Shown: positions 34,258-43,580, numbered from the stretch's first letter. The stretch is DNA of 64,000 bases from Oceanobacillus_B kapialis (GCF_042685265.1 NZ_JBHUMX010000013.1); one strand, 5' to 3'. The notes: generated by a model not told the origin, from the letters alone. Numbers and translations are program-made.

Positions 34258-35067
34258 ATGGAAGCAAAACTACGAGATGAGTTATTTCAACAGGCGAAGG
34301 AATGGGTATTGCAAGCAGGAGCAACTATTCGAAGAAAAATTGATGATCCATTGAACATTGATACAAAATCAAATCCAAATGATCTAGTAACAACGATGGA
34401 TAAAGACACAGAAGCATTTTTTGCAAAAAAAATTAGAGATGCATATCCAAGTCACTTAATATTGAGTGAAGAGGGCTTTGGTGACGACCTCTCCACAATG
34501 GATGGAACAATTTGGATAATTGACCCAATTGATGGCACAATGAATTTCGTACATCAAAAGCGAAACTTTGCAATCTCTATCGGTATTTATCATGATGGTA
34601 TTGGTGAAATAGGCTTAATATATAACGTTATGGATGACGTACTCTATAGTGCGCAGAGAACTCAGGGAGCATTTAAGAATGAGGTGGAAATTCCAAAACT
34701 TGATCCAAATGTTCCATTACATGAGTCCATTCTTAGCTTCAATCATTTTTGGTTATGTGAAAATCGTTTAGTCCATGAAAAAGAGATGCAACGATTGGTT
34801 AAAACAGTTCGCGGGACACGTACATATGGATCTGCGGCACTGGAATTTGCCTATACAGCTGAAGGAATTGTTGATGGCTATTTAACCATGAGTCTAGCGC
34901 CTTGGGATATTGCTGCAGGTATGGTGATCATCAATGAGGTTGGCGGTGTAACGACTACAGCGGATGGAAATCCTGTTAATATGCTGACGAAAAATTCCAT
35001 ATTTACATGCAACCCATGTGTACAACAAGAAATTTTGGAAGATTTCCTTATAAAAGGCAAAAAGTGA
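34258..35067 (+). CDS. suhB: Inositol-1-monophosphatase family phosphatase (YktC/SuhB)
   Basis: A 269-aa member of the Mg2+-dependent IMPase family. The metal motifs are LSEEGFGDD (Glu-Glu), WIIDPIDGTMNFVHQ (DPIDGT) and APWDIAAGMVIINEVGG. It can hydrolyse inositol-1-phosphate or related sugar phosphates; B. subtilis YktC is placed here. The ATG at 34258 has GGAGG 7 bases upstream; the in-frame GTG at 34240 precedes that RBS. Confidence 0.92.
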   Translation: MEAKLRDELFQQAKEWVLQAGATIRRKIDDPLNIDTKSNPNDLVTTMDKDTEAFFAKKIRDAYPSHLILSEEGFGDDLSTMDGTIWIIDPIDGTMNFVHQKRNFAISIGIYHDGIGEIGLIYNVMDDVLYSAQRTQGAFKNEVEIPKLDPNVPLHESILSFNHFWLCENRLVHEKEMQRLVKTVRGTRTYGSAALEFAYTAEGIVDGYLTMSLAPWDIAAGMVIINEVGGVTTTADGNPVNMLTKNSIFTCNPCVQQEILEDFLIKGKK

Positions 35068-35092
35068 TATCCATTAGATATCACTTTTTTTT
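35061..35092. terminator. Bidirectional terminator of suhB and ylaF
   Basis: AAAGTGATATC-CATTA-GATATCACTTT followed by T; overlaps both gene ends. Confidence 0.85.
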
Positions 35093-35250
35093 CGCTTTAA
35101 TGATATTCCATACCCCATAAAGGCAAAACCTAAGAAGATAAATAATGCAATCAACCAAACATTTCGTAAAGCAATTGCTACCCCACATCCAACAAACATC
35201 AGAATTACCAAACAGGCGAGCAAAAGCATAGGAAAATTAATCGTTTTCAT
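35074..35250 (-). CDS. ylaF: DUF5325 membrane protein YlaF, 58 aa
   Basis: The frame MKTINFPMLLLACLVILMFV... encodes 58 aa with two membrane segments (about 5-25 and 31-50) separated by VAIALRNVW and ending in the basic KRKKSDI. This is the layout of the YlaF/DUF5325 family and its position after suhB agrees. Its last codons form part of the terminator shared with suhB. In B. subtilis typA (ylaG) lies next; here it does not. Confidence 0.75.
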   Translation of the reverse strand: MKTINFPMLLLACLVILMFVGCGVAIALRNVWLIALFIFLGFAFMGYGISLKRKKSDI

Positions 35251-35409
35251 TTAAACACCTCTATTCTTCTTCCCATAGTATAAACGATTAAAGTGGTAGT
35301 TTCAAAACCAATTCGACAACTTTTCAGGAAATTGGCATATTTACAGAAAGTCTAGTATGATAAAATGAATCTGTTAACTGTAATTTTGAGGGATTGATGG
35401 GGGATATAA

Positions 35410-35712
35410 ATGGATACGAGTTTTAGTCTGTTATTTGATCTGTACGTAGATAATTTCGGTACGGACCATATTTATGTAACATTTTACTTATTGAACTTAT
35501 TGTTTGGTGCAATCGCTTTTAAGCTTGGTTTTGCCAGGAAATTACCATTGTTAAAAACTATTTTTGTCTATATTATGCTTGCTGTAGGAGTATACATATT
35601 AACAATTTTTAGTATTTTAAAGCTACCAATTACAGAAAGTCTCCTTGTTGTCTCACTAGTTCTCGGTATTTATCGGTTCCGACTACACCGTGAACGGAAT
35701 GCAAGGGAATAA
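35410..35712 (+). CDS. ylaH: YlaH-like membrane protein
   Basis: A 100-aa protein with three membrane segments (YVTFYLLNLLFGAIAFKLGF, LKTIFVYIMLAVGVYILTIF, ESLLVVSLVLGIYRF) and a basic tail (RLHRERNARE), as in the YlaH family. The function is unknown. It begins with ATG after GGGGGA. Confidence 0.8.
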   Translation: MDTSFSLLFDLYVDNFGTDHIYVTFYLLNLLFGAIAFKLGFARKLPLLKTIFVYIMLAVGVYILTIFSILKLPITESLLVVSLVLGIYRFRLHRERNARE

Positions 35713-35745
35713 ACAAGGAAATGGGACAAAAGTTCTCTACAGATG

Positions 35746-35803
35746 AAAACCCGAACTATCATGCAAGCCCTTGAATAAAGGTCTGCTTAGTTCGGGTTTT
35801 CTT
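35746..35803 (+). terminator. Terminator after ylaH
   Basis: AACCCGAACTA pairs with TAGTTCGGGTT, followed by TTCTT. Confidence 0.8.
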
Positions 35804-35901
35804 ATTGTAGCGTAGGAAGAACGCGGAGTGTTCTGTCGATTTAATGCTAAGACGTATTATTCGCATCTAATGATGATATAATGCTATAGGGTGATTTTTG
35901 C

Positions 35902-36105
35902 TTAGATAAATTCATCTGAGCGTTTTTTCTCTTCCCTAAGTTTAAATTTGCCTGTAGCAAGCCTTTTCTTCGTATTATTTCCAATTCTCTCGTAGCAACT
36001 GGCACATAAATACATATGAATGCGGCGATTCCTTAACCTTTTCGCTTGTAGGGAATGATCTTCTATATCCTCTATTTGATCACATATAGCACATTTTACC
36101 TGCAT
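35902..36105 (-). CDS. ylaI: YlaI family zinc-binding protein
   Basis: A 67-aa protein with CAICD and LCASC, two CxxC pairs forming a probable zinc site (residues about 5-8 and 34-37), then a basic KKRLATGKFKLREEKKRS tail. It matches YlaI (DUF2197). The ATG at 36105 has GAGGTG 6 bases upstream; the in-frame GTG at 36114 lies in that RBS. The function is unknown. Confidence 0.85.
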   Translation of the reverse strand: MQVKCAICDQIEDIEDHSLQAKRLRNRRIHMYLCASCYERIGNNTKKRLATGKFKLREEKKRSDEFI

Positions 36106-36251
36106 GTTGATCACCTCTAACTTAAAACATGTTGTATTTCTCTTTAGTATAACATATTTCGACTTTTTAAAGTGGAATAGGGAAGATGTTTTGTAAAATA
36201 CTAATAAGGGAAAGGGATATTATACAACAAATATATAACGGAGGTGGTTCT

Positions 36252-36557
36252 GTGAAGAAGCGTACAATGCTATCGACAGCAGGCGCCATTGGAGCACTAA
36301 GTGTCACGGCTGGTTTCTTTCTTAAGGATAAGTCCAACAGGGAGAAGCTAAAGCAAGGTGTTCGTAAAGTGCCTGGAAAGCTTAAATTAAAGAAATCCAA
36401 TGAAACATTTGAAGATGCAGGGGTACCTGACCAATCAAGTGAACAGGATATCTCACAATTTGAAAATGCAAAAATGGTGTCAGAAGGGTCCCAATTTGGT
36501 GTTCAATATTATAACGAGCATAAAATAGACAACAATATTGAAAGGCAACAGAACTAA
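36252..36557 (+). CDS. Unrecognised small secreted or membrane-linked protein
   Basis: About 101 aa starting at GTG 36252, with GGAGGTGG upstream. The N-terminus MKKRTMLSTAGAIGALSVTAG plus FFLK is a short hydrophobic segment with a basic start (signal anchor or YtxH-like). It is followed by a basic stretch (NREKLKQGVRKVPGKLKLKKS) and a polar tail (DQSSEQDISQFENAKMVSEGSQ). The first half recalls YtxH-like proteins (DKSNREKLK), but this is tentative. A terminator and repeat copy 2 follow. Confidence 0.6.
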   Translation: MKKRTMLSTAGAIGALSVTAGFFLKDKSNREKLKQGVRKVPGKLKLKKSNETFEDAGVPDQSSEQDISQFENAKMVSEGSQFGVQYYNEHKIDNNIERQQN

Positions 36558-36582
36558 GAAAACTTAGCCAAAAGTCATAACC

Positions 36583-36613
36583 CAAGCCGAAAGATACAAA
36601 TCTTTCGGCTTTA
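36583..36613 (+). terminator. Terminator after the 36252 gene
   Basis: AAGCCGAAAGAT pairs with ATCTTTCGGCTT through a short loop. The T-run is short. Confidence 0.75.
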
Positions 36614-36650
36614 CCTTAGCAGATTACTGTTAAATTGTGGATGTCATTCA

Positions 36651-36816
36651 CTTTATCCCGCCTTAACTGCCAGTAAGACCCACTTCAAGAGAGCAGGAAG
36701 CAATCAAGCATTCTAAGTGGGGGTCAATTGTCAGTAAAGGTCCGATTCGTTCAACTAACATTTGGTGGGGGGGGGGAGAAGGGAACCCCTCTCACCAAAT
36801 GAAGTTTCACTTTATA
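36651..36816 (+). repeat. Dispersed structured repeat, copy 2 (most complete)
   Basis: In order: ATCCCGCC; AACTGCCAGTAAGACCCACTT; a spacer; AAGTGGGGGTCAATTGTCAGTA (GACCCACTT/AAGTGGGGGTC can pair); GGTCCGATTCGTTCAACTAA; hairpin CATTTGGTG/CACCAAATG; AAGTTTCACTTTAT. The hairpin loop contains a run of ten G. Confidence 0.88.
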
Positions 36817-36831
36817 AAAAAGTGAATTTTG

Positions 36832-37425
36832 CTACTTGTCGTGGTGATTTGATTGTTCACCCTCAATTTCTTCAAGCTTTCGCTTATCTTTTTCTGGTAT
36901 AATCTCTTTATTCTGATCTGGTTCCTGAGGCTGTTGGTCATTAATAGGAAAATCTGGCATATACCTTCCAACAATAGCAGCGAGTTCGTCTACAATCCCC
37001 TGCACTGGTTGACCTTGTTGTATTTTATTTCCCATTCCTCGAATTCGCTCTGTAATGTCTGCATCTGCTACGACAATCGCTGATTTCCCGTATGGATCAT
37101 GATAAAGTGCTTCAAGGACGGCGTATTTGATTGTTCCTACTCGGGATCGATCAAGGTCTTTGTCCACATCAATCCCAACTACTGCATACGGCCCTGCTAC
37201 AACTGATGCAGCATCGTTTACATTTGGTACATCACTAGCGATGTTAGCAAGGTGTGTTGCGATTTGACTATTGTTTAAATTTTTCCGTTGAGCAGGATCA
37301 GAATCTTTTACTTGAATATATTGACTGCTTTCGTCCTTAGAGGCAAGTGGTTCTTCCTCCGATTGCTGACACCCGAAGCAGAATAATAAACTTCCTACCA
37401 TTAAAAAAACAAACGGTAATTTCAC
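36832..37425 (-). CDS. ylaJ: YlaJ/YhcN-family sporulation lipoprotein
   Basis: A 197-aa lipoprotein with signal peptide KLPFVFLMVGSLLFCFGC (Cys19). The YhcN/YlaJ domain follows (IATHLANIASDVPNVNDAASVV, YAVVGIDVDKDLDRSRVGTI, EALYHDPYGKSAIVVADADI), then an acidic/basic tail. Family members are forespore-made lipoproteins linked to spore germination. A minus-strand terminator sits upstream at 37480, so it has its own promoter. Confidence 0.9.
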   Translation of the reverse strand: MKLPFVFLMVGSLLFCFGCQQSEEEPLASKDESSQYIQVKDSDPAQRKNLNNSQIATHLANIASDVPNVNDAASVVAGPYAVVGIDVDKDLDRSRVGTIKYAVLEALYHDPYGKSAIVVADADITERIRGMGNKIQQGQPVQGIVDELAAIVGRYMPDFPINDQQPQEPDQNKEIIPEKDKRKLEEIEGEQSNHHDK

Positions 37426-37479
37426 TTTATTTCCTCCTCATACTTGTCATATCGTTATTTTGCTTGCAAACCATAAAAA

Positions 37480-37506
37480 TATACAACGGAAGTTTCCCGT
37501 TGTATA
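37480..37506 (-). terminator. Hairpin upstream of ylaJ (minus-strand terminator)
   Basis: TATACAACGG and CCGTTGTATA are perfect inverted repeats; the minus strand continues with TTTTTATGG, so transcripts from the ylaL side would stop here. Confidence 0.75.
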
Positions 37507-37565
37507 AACGTCTGGCTAAATCGATATAGGTATGAGGAAACGAGAACTTTTTTGAAAGAAAATTC

Positions 37566-37678
37566 ATCCCGCTTTATTTGGCAGAAAGGCCCTGGGGGTC
37601 ATCTGCCAGTATGCCCCGGTTCGTTCAACTAACATTTGAAGGAGTAGAACTCCTCCTCCAAATGAAGTTTCACCCTAT
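37566..37678 (+). repeat. Dispersed structured repeat, copy 3 (short form)
   Basis: ATCCCGC, TTGGCAG, GGGGGTCATCTGCCAGTA, CGGTTCGTTCAACTAACATTTG, a hairpin with AGGAG/CTCCT, and CCAAATGAAGTTTCAC. The right end touches the stop codon of the ylaL-like gene. Confidence 0.85.
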
Positions 37679-38163
37679 TCAATCACAATTTTTGTTATAT
37701 GCTTGATTGGATTGTCTCTATTAGAGCCATCTTTATAATAAAGATGGACTGGACCATCTTCCTTTAAAGGCTTTCCTTCCACCGCAAATAAGAAATAACT
37801 ATTAGTTAAATCAGTCAGGGATATTTTAATCTCTTTTTCCCCAGTAATTAAGATCGCATGTTTTGCTGAGGGTTTTACCTCCGCATTTGCAATGAAATCT
37901 TCAAGTGGTATTACGTAGGAATTAGTTAAAATTTTATCCCTTTCAAATTTCTTTATACTCTGGTTAACAGGTGGTTTAATACTTTGTTGATAGACTTCCC
38001 TGTCCCAACGCTTAGAAGCTCTTTCAAGTTCGCTATCTTTTCCCTGTTTTTCTTGTTTTCCCTCAAAGGCTTCCTCAAACAGTATTTTCCGATCATCAAA
38101 GATCCACACTGTTGGATCTAAAGTTATGGGATAGGTAACGTTTCCATTGATTGGTATAATCAT
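37675..38163 (-). CDS. ylaL: YlaL-like protein
   Basis: A 162-aa soluble protein beginning MIIPINGNVTYPITLDPTVW, then IFDDRKILFEEAF, and a charged middle part. No signal peptide. It resembles the family at the ylaL position of B. subtilis, but I hold this only moderately. The function is unknown. The ATG at 38163 has GAGAGGTG upstream; the longer frame to 38259 has no RBS and an atypical leader. Its stop codon abuts repeat copy 3. Confidence 0.7.
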   Translation of the reverse strand: MIIPINGNVTYPITLDPTVWIFDDRKILFEEAFEGKQEKQGKDSELERASKRWDREVYQQSIKPPVNQSIKKFERDKILTNSYVIPLEDFIANAEVKPSAKHAILITGEKEIKISLTDLTNSYFLFAVEGKPLKEDGPVHLYYKDGSNRDNPIKHITKIVIE

Positions 38164-38253
38164 AATTTTCACCTCTCTATATGTATCTTGTATAAGGATA
38201 GCAGACATAAATAATAATTTCACTTTATAAATTAAAAAAATATATAATTTTAT

Positions 38254-38282
38254 TTGCATTTTTTTGGGTCTAACGATAATAT
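38254..38282 (+). promoter_or_regulatory. Candidate sigma-A promoter of ylaN
   Basis: TTGCAT, 17 bases, TAATAT, about 37 bases before the ylaN start. Confidence 0.55.
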
Positions 38283-38318
38283 AATATAGAAGAAAGTCTT
38301 TTAGCGGAGGGGATATAT

Positions 38319-38603
38319 TTGATGCCTGAGGTGACCGTCAATCATCGTGAAAAAGCCTATGCCCTTCTTAAGGCTGATGCTGATAAAATTTTGCGATTAA
38401 TAGAAGTTCAAATAGAAAATCTAACAATGCCACAATGCCCTTTATATGAGGAGGTCCTTGATACTCAAATGTTTGGACTTTCAAGGGAAATTGACTTTGC
38501 TGTGCGTTTAAATTTAATCAGCGAGGATGAAGGAAAAGCACTTCTCGAAAATCTGGAGAGGCAGCTTAATATACTGCATGAAGCAGCGCAAAACTCAGTA
38601 TAA
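38319..38603 (+). CDS. ylaN: YlaN (UPF0358) family protein
   Basis: A 94-aa protein with the highly conserved LTMPQCPLYEEVLDTQMFGL and SREIDFAVRLNLI segments of YlaN. It is an essential or conditionally essential small protein in Bacilli, linked to iron homeostasis through the Fur repressor in recent work. GGAGG is 8 bases before TTG 38319; ATG 38322 is the next codon. Confidence 0.93.
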   Translation: MMPEVTVNHREKAYALLKADADKILRLIEVQIENLTMPQCPLYEEVLDTQMFGLSREIDFAVRLNLISEDEGKALLENLERQLNILHEAAQNSV

Positions 38604-38634
38604 TACTAGGTTTTTGGCGTTAAAACGATTCGTA

Positions 38635-38670
38635 AAAACTTTGCCCACTTGTTTTTGGCAAGGTTTTTTT
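38635..38670 (+). terminator. Terminator after ylaN
   Basis: AAAACTTTGCC pairs with GGCAAGGTTTT, followed by more T. Confidence 0.88.
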
Positions 38671-38898
38671 GTACTTGGAGAAGTTGTAAACCGACACATA
38701 TGTCATCCTGTGTACCGAAATAGTATAAAACAAGTTTTTAAAAAACAAGATTAAAAGGTGGTGTAATGGGGAAATAAATAGCTAACCTGCTGATAATGTA
38801 AGACTTATGCTATTTCCCATGAAACCATTATTCATTTCTAAAATATGTTATAATAAGATAATCTATAATGTTCATTACCTAAAATGGGGAGAAGCAAG

Positions 38899-40098
38899 AT
38901 GTTACATAAACTGAGAGATTACGATTTTATTTTAATTATCACACCAATACTGTTAGCTGCTTTCGGATCGGTTATGATCTACAGTGCTAGTATGGTGAGT
39001 GCGGTAGTGGAAGGGCATGATACTACATATTATTTATTCCGTCAGTTACAATGGTTTTGTTTAGGGCTTGTTGGGTTTATTGCCTGTAGCTTGTTTCCTT
39101 ATAAATATTATCACAAGCTTATGAAGTTTATTATACTGACTATCTTAGTGCTTCTAGTAGCTGTGCTTTTATTTGGAAACACGGCCAATAACGCAAAATC
39201 CTGGCTATATATCGGACCAATTAGTTTACAGCCTGCAGAGTTTGCAAAGCTTGGATTAATTATGTATCTTGCTTCGGTATATTCCAAAAAACAAGAGTAT
39301 ATTAATGAATTTAGTAAAGGTGTTCTACCTCCATTAATTTTAACTGCGATAGTTTTAGGACTAATCGTCATGCAGCCGGATATTGGAACAGCTTCCATCA
39401 TCTTTTTAATTGTAAGCACCATTATTTTCAGTTCGGGAATTCGTTTAAAACATTTACTACTGTTAACCTCTGTTGGGGTAGGACTCGTTTTACTTGCATT
39501 GCCATATATGGTAACGGACGAAAGGATTTCTCGATTTACGGGTGCTTACCAACCATTTGAGACGCCGGCTACCGATGGCTATCATTTAATTCAATCTTAT
39601 TTAGCAATAGGGGTTGGAGGTTTAACGGGAGAAGGTCTTGGTCAAAGTGTTCAAAAACTAGGCTATCTTATGGAGGCACATACTGATTTTATTATGGCGA
39701 TTGTAGCTGAAGAGCTAGGTTTTATCGGAGTATTAATTGTTATTGGTATGCTTGCTTTAATTGTACTTCGAGGTATATTTATATCTCGTAAATGTCGAGA
39801 TAGTTTTGGGGCATTGCTTGCATTGGGGATTTCCTCGATGATAGGCATTCAGGCTTTTATAAATTTAGGTTCCATTAGTGGCATATTGCCAATTACAGGT
39901 GTAACTCTACCTTTTGTTAGTTATGGTGGTTCATCTCTATTGATCTTAATGATATCAATGGGGATTTTAAATAATGTTGCAAAACAGACAAAACAACACG
40001 ATATGCAAGATGTTAACCACAAACAAGCGAACGATCACTCTACTGAAAAAAGAAATTCATCTCATTTTACTAGAGGAGGAAGAGTATGGCAGAACTAA
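38899..40098 (+). CDS. ftsW: Cell division peptidoglycan glycosyltransferase FtsW
   Basis: A 399-aa SEDS-family integral membrane protein with about ten helices. It polymerises lipid II at the division septum together with a class B PBP. SEDS landmarks: NAKSWLYIGPISLQPAEFAKL, MQPDIGTA, GGLTGEGLGQS, HTDFIMAIVAEELGFIG and GILPITGVTLPFVSYGGSS. It has a polar C-terminal tail. The ATG at 38899 has GGGGAG upstream. The 3' end overlaps pycA by 13 bases, suggesting co-transcription. Confidence 0.93.
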   Translation: MLHKLRDYDFILIITPILLAAFGSVMIYSASMVSAVVEGHDTTYYLFRQLQWFCLGLVGFIACSLFPYKYYHKLMKFIILTILVLLVAVLLFGNTANNAKSWLYIGPISLQPAEFAKLGLIMYLASVYSKKQEYINEFSKGVLPPLILTAIVLGLIVMQPDIGTASIIFLIVSTIIFSSGIRLKHLLLLTSVGVGLVLLALPYMVTDERISRFTGAYQPFETPATDGYHLIQSYLAIGVGGLTGEGLGQSVQKLGYLMEAHTDFIMAIVAEELGFIGVLIVIGMLALIVLRGIFISRKCRDSFGALLALGISSMIGIQAFINLGSISGILPITGVTLPFVSYGGSSLLILMISMGILNNVAKQTKQHDMQDVNHKQANDHSTEKRNSSHFTRGGRVWQN

Positions 40099-43000
40099 AC
40101 AAAATAAACAAAGTATTAGTTGCAAACAGAGGGGAAATTGCAATACGTATCTTCCGTGCTTGTACGGAGTTAGATATTCGCACAGTGGCTATTTATTCGA
40201 AAGAAGATACAAGTGCTTATCACCGGTTCAAGGCAGATGAAGCCTATCTTATTGGAGAAGGAAAGAAGCCAATTGATGCCTATTTAGACATTGAGGGCAT
40301 CATCAATCTGGCAAAGGATGTAGGGGTAGATGCTATTCATCCTGGCTACGGATTTCTATCCGAAAATATAATGTTTGCACAACGATGTGAAGAAGAGGGA
40401 CTTCAATTTATTGGACCAACAAGCAACCATTTAGAGATGTTCGGAGATAAAGTGAAGGCACGTAGTCAGGCAATACAAGCAGGATTGCCAGTGATTCCGG
40501 GTAGTGATGGCCCGGTTAATTCTTTAAGCGAAGTGAAAGCCTTTGCTGAGGAACACTCCTATCCAATCATCATTAAAGCCTCGCTTGGCGGCGGTGGACG
40601 AGGGATGCGAATAGTCGAAAATGAAAAAGCGTTAGAGGAAGCGTATGAAAGAGCGAAGTCTGAAGCGAAAGCAGCCTTTGGAAATGATGCTATTTATGTA
40701 GAAAAACTTATTGAGAATCCAAAACATATTGAAGTGCAAGTTATTGGGGATCAGCACGGTAATATCGTGCATCTTTACGAAAGAGATTGTTCCGTGCAAC
40801 GTAGACACCAAAAAGTTGTAGAGGTAGCGCCTAGTACATCTCTTGCAGAAGAACTGCGGCAGGAAATTTGCGAAGCAGCTGTTAAACTAGCAAGGAATGT
40901 TGACTATATAAATGCAGGGACAGTAGAGTTCCTTGTAACAAACGATTCTTTTTATTTTATAGAGGTAAACCCACGAATTCAGGTAGAACATACGATTACT
41001 GAATTAATTACTGGCTTTGATATTGTACAAACCCAAATTAAAATTGCGGAGGGCCAAAACCTTCATGAATCCTCAATTGGGATCCCTGAGCAAGCAGCTA
41101 TTAAGACAAATGGTTATGCCATTCAGTCTCGCGTAACGACAGAAGACCCATTAAATAATTTCATGCCAGATACGGGTAAAATCATGGCTTATAGAAGCAG
41201 TGGAGGATTTGGTGTTAGACTTGATGCAGGGAATGGTTTCCAAGGAGCAGTTATCTCACCTTACTATGATTCATTATTAGTGAAAGTGTCTACATGGGCA
41301 CTGACATTTGACCAAGCTGCACTCAAAATGGTCAGAAATTTAAAAGAATTTAGGATACGCGGAATAAAAACAAATATCCCATTTCTTGAAAATGTTATTC
41401 AACATTCTAACTTCCTTTCCGGAGAATATAACACTACTTTTATTGATGAGACGCCAGAATTATTTGTTTTCCCGCGACGTAAAGACCGTGGAACAAAAAT
41501 GCTTAGCTATATCGCACACACTACTGTAAATGGTGGAGAAGGAATGCCAAGGAAAGAAAAACCAAACTTCCCTACCTCTGTTGTTCCAAAAGGCTATGCT
41601 CAGAAAACTGTTAAGCAGGGGACAAAACAAATACTTGATGAGCAAGGGCCTGAAGGGCTAGCAAAGTGGATGAAAGAGCAGAAAGAAGTATTGCTTACGG
41701 ACACAACATTTCGTGATGCCCACCAATCTTTACTCGCAACAAGGGTGAGGACAAAGGATTTATTGCAAATAGCTGAACCAACTGCAGCTTTGCTTCCCAA
41801 CTTGTTCTCGGTGGAAATGTGGGGCGGAGCAACGTTTGATGTCGCCTACCGTTTTCTAAAAGAAGACCCGTGGGATAGACTTTTGAAACTTCGTGAGAAA
41901 ATGCCAAATCTTTTATTTCAAATGTTACTTCGAGCAAGTAATGCAGTAGGTTATAAAAATTATCCGGATAATTTGATTAATGAATTTGTAGCTAAAAGTG
42001 CCAATGCTGGCATTGACGTATTCCGTGTATTCGACAGCTTGAACTGGGTAGAAGGAATGAAGCCTGCTATTGAAGCGGTCCGCGATACAGGCAAGATTGC
42101 CGAGGCGGCGATGTGTTATACAGGAAATATCCTTGATCGGGGGCGTTCCAAGTATGATATAACTTATTATAAAAACCTTGCCAAAGAGCTTGAAAATTCA
42201 GGAGCGCACATTCTGGGGATTAAAGATATGGCAGGACTTTTGAAGCCAGAGGCTGCCTATCAGCTTATTTCAACACTGAAGGATAGTGTTGATCTTCCAA
42301 TTCACCTCCATACACATGATACTAGTGGTAATGGAACTTTTATGTATGCAAGAGCTGTAGAAGCGGGGGTAGACGCTGTAGATGTAGCAGCCGGTTCCAT
42401 GGCTGGGTTAACTTCACAGCCTAGTGCACAAGCTTTTTACCATGCGTTGGAAGGCACAAGCCGACAGCCGAACTTAGATGTCGATGCATATGAACAATTA
42501 TCGCAATATTGGGAAGGTATACGAGACTATTATCAGGATTTCGAAAGTGGAATGAAATCCCCGCATACTGAAAATTATAAGCACGAGATGCCTGGTGGCC
42601 AATATAGTAACCTAAAGCAGCAAGCCAAAGCAGTCGGTCTTGAAGATCGCTGGAATGAAGTGAAGACGATGTTTAGACAAGTTAATGATATGTTTGGAGA
42701 TGTCGTAAAGGTAACACCTTCATCCAAAGTAATTGGCGATATGGCATTATTTATGGTACAGAACAATTTGACGGAAAAGGATATTTATGAGCGAGGAGAA
42801 TCCATAGACTTTCCAGAATCTGTTATCGAGTTTGCCAAGGGGGATATCGGGCAACCATACCAAGGTTTTCCGGAAAAACTTCAAGAGATTATTTTAAAGG
42901 GCAGGGAAGCAATTGAAGTAAGACCTGGAGAACTGTTAGAACCGATTGACTTCACCAGTCTTAAAGAAGAGCTATTTGAAAAGCTGGGTAGACAGGTTAC

Positions 43001-43529
43001 AAGCTTTGATATGATTTCATATGCGTTATATCCAAAAGTGTTTATGGATTATCATCATTTCTACGAAAAATATGGTAATATGTCGGTATTAAATACTCCA
43101 ACTTTTTTCTATGGCATGAAGCTTGGTGAAGAAATTGAAGTAGAGATTGAACAAGGCAAAACATTAATCGTAAAATTAGTATCAATTTCTGAAGCGCAGG
43201 AAGACGGTACAAGGGTCGTATATTTTGAATTAAACGGTCAAGCAAGGGAAATTGTGGTGAAAGATGAGAGTATAAAATCTATGTTGTCTGTAAAAGCAAA
43301 GGTAGAGAAAGATAATGAGAAGCAGGTTGGGGCTACGATGCCGGGAACTGTGCTTAAAGCAATGGTTAGTAATGGGGATAAAGTTGAAAAAGGGGATCAT
43401 CTTCTACTTACAGAGGCAATGAAAATGGAAACGACTGTTCAGGCTCCATTTGATGGCGTCGTTAAAAAAGTTTATGTAGCAAGTGGTGACCCAATTGCTG
43501 TTGATGACCTATTAATCGAATTTGAGTAA
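40086..43529 (+). CDS. pycA: Pyruvate carboxylase
   Basis: A 1147-aa biotin enzyme that converts pyruvate and bicarbonate to oxaloacetate with ATP. The biotin carboxylase domain (1-450) has KASLGGGGRGMR and EVNPRIQVEHTITE. The carboxyltransferase domain (about 530-800) starts at LLTDTTFRDAHQSLLATRVR and includes HTHDTSGNG. The tetramerisation region follows, and the biotinyl domain has LTEAMKMETT with biotin on Lys1113. AGAGGAGG lies within the end of ftsW. DarB, a regulator of PycA in B. subtilis, is encoded at 9.2 kb. Confidence 0.97.
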   Translation: MAELNKINKVLVANRGEIAIRIFRACTELDIRTVAIYSKEDTSAYHRFKADEAYLIGEGKKPIDAYLDIEGIINLAKDVGVDAIHPGYGFLSENIMFAQRCEEEGLQFIGPTSNHLEMFGDKVKARSQAIQAGLPVIPGSDGPVNSLSEVKAFAEEHSYPIIIKASLGGGGRGMRIVENEKALEEAYERAKSEAKAAFGNDAIYVEKLIENPKHIEVQVIGDQHGNIVHLYERDCSVQRRHQKVVEVAPSTSLAEELRQEICEAAVKLARNVDYINAGTVEFLVTNDSFYFIEVNPRIQVEHTITELITGFDIVQTQIKIAEGQNLHESSIGIPEQAAIKTNGYAIQSRVTTEDPLNNFMPDTGKIMAYRSSGGFGVRLDAGNGFQGAVISPYYDSLLVKVSTWALTFDQAALKMVRNLKEFRIRGIKTNIPFLENVIQHSNFLSGEYNTTFIDETPELFVFPRRKDRGTKMLSYIAHTTVNGGEGMPRKEKPNFPTSVVPKGYAQKTVKQGTKQILDEQGPEGLAKWMKEQKEVLLTDTTFRDAHQSLLATRVRTKDLLQIAEPTAALLPNLFSVEMWGGATFDVAYRFLKEDPWDRLLKLREKMPNLLFQMLLRASNAVGYKNYPDNLINEFVAKSANAGIDVFRVFDSLNWVEGMKPAIEAVRDTGKIAEAAMCYTGNILDRGRSKYDITYYKNLAKELENSGAHILGIKDMAGLLKPEAAYQLISTLKDSVDLPIHLHTHDTSGNGTFMYARAVEAGVDAVDVAAGSMAGLTSQPSAQAFYHALEGTSRQPNLDVDAYEQLSQYWEGIRDYYQDFESGMKSPHTENYKHEMPGGQYSNLKQQAKAVGLEDRWNEVKTMFRQVNDMFGDVVKVTPSSKVIGDMALFMVQNNLTEKDIYERGESIDFPESVIEFAKGDIGQPYQGFPEKLQEIILKGREAIEVRPGELLEPIDFTSLKEELFEKLGRQVTSFDMISYALYPKVFMDYHHFYEKYGNMSVLNTPTFFYGMKLGEEIEVEIEQGKTLIVKLVSISEAQEDGTRVVYFELNGQAREIVVKDESIKSMLSVKAKVEKDNEKQVGATMPGTVLKAMVSNGDKVEKGDHLLLTEAMKMETTVQAPFDGVVKKVYVASGDPIAVDDLLIEFE

Positions 43530-43541
43530 TTAGAAAACCAA

Positions 43542-43580
43542 AAAGAGCGGCAGAATCTGTTGAGAATTCTGCCGCTCTTT
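43542..43580. terminator. Bidirectional terminator between pycA and ctaA
   Basis: AAAGAGCGGCAGAAT pairs perfectly with ATTCTGCCGCTCTTT. Confidence 0.92.
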
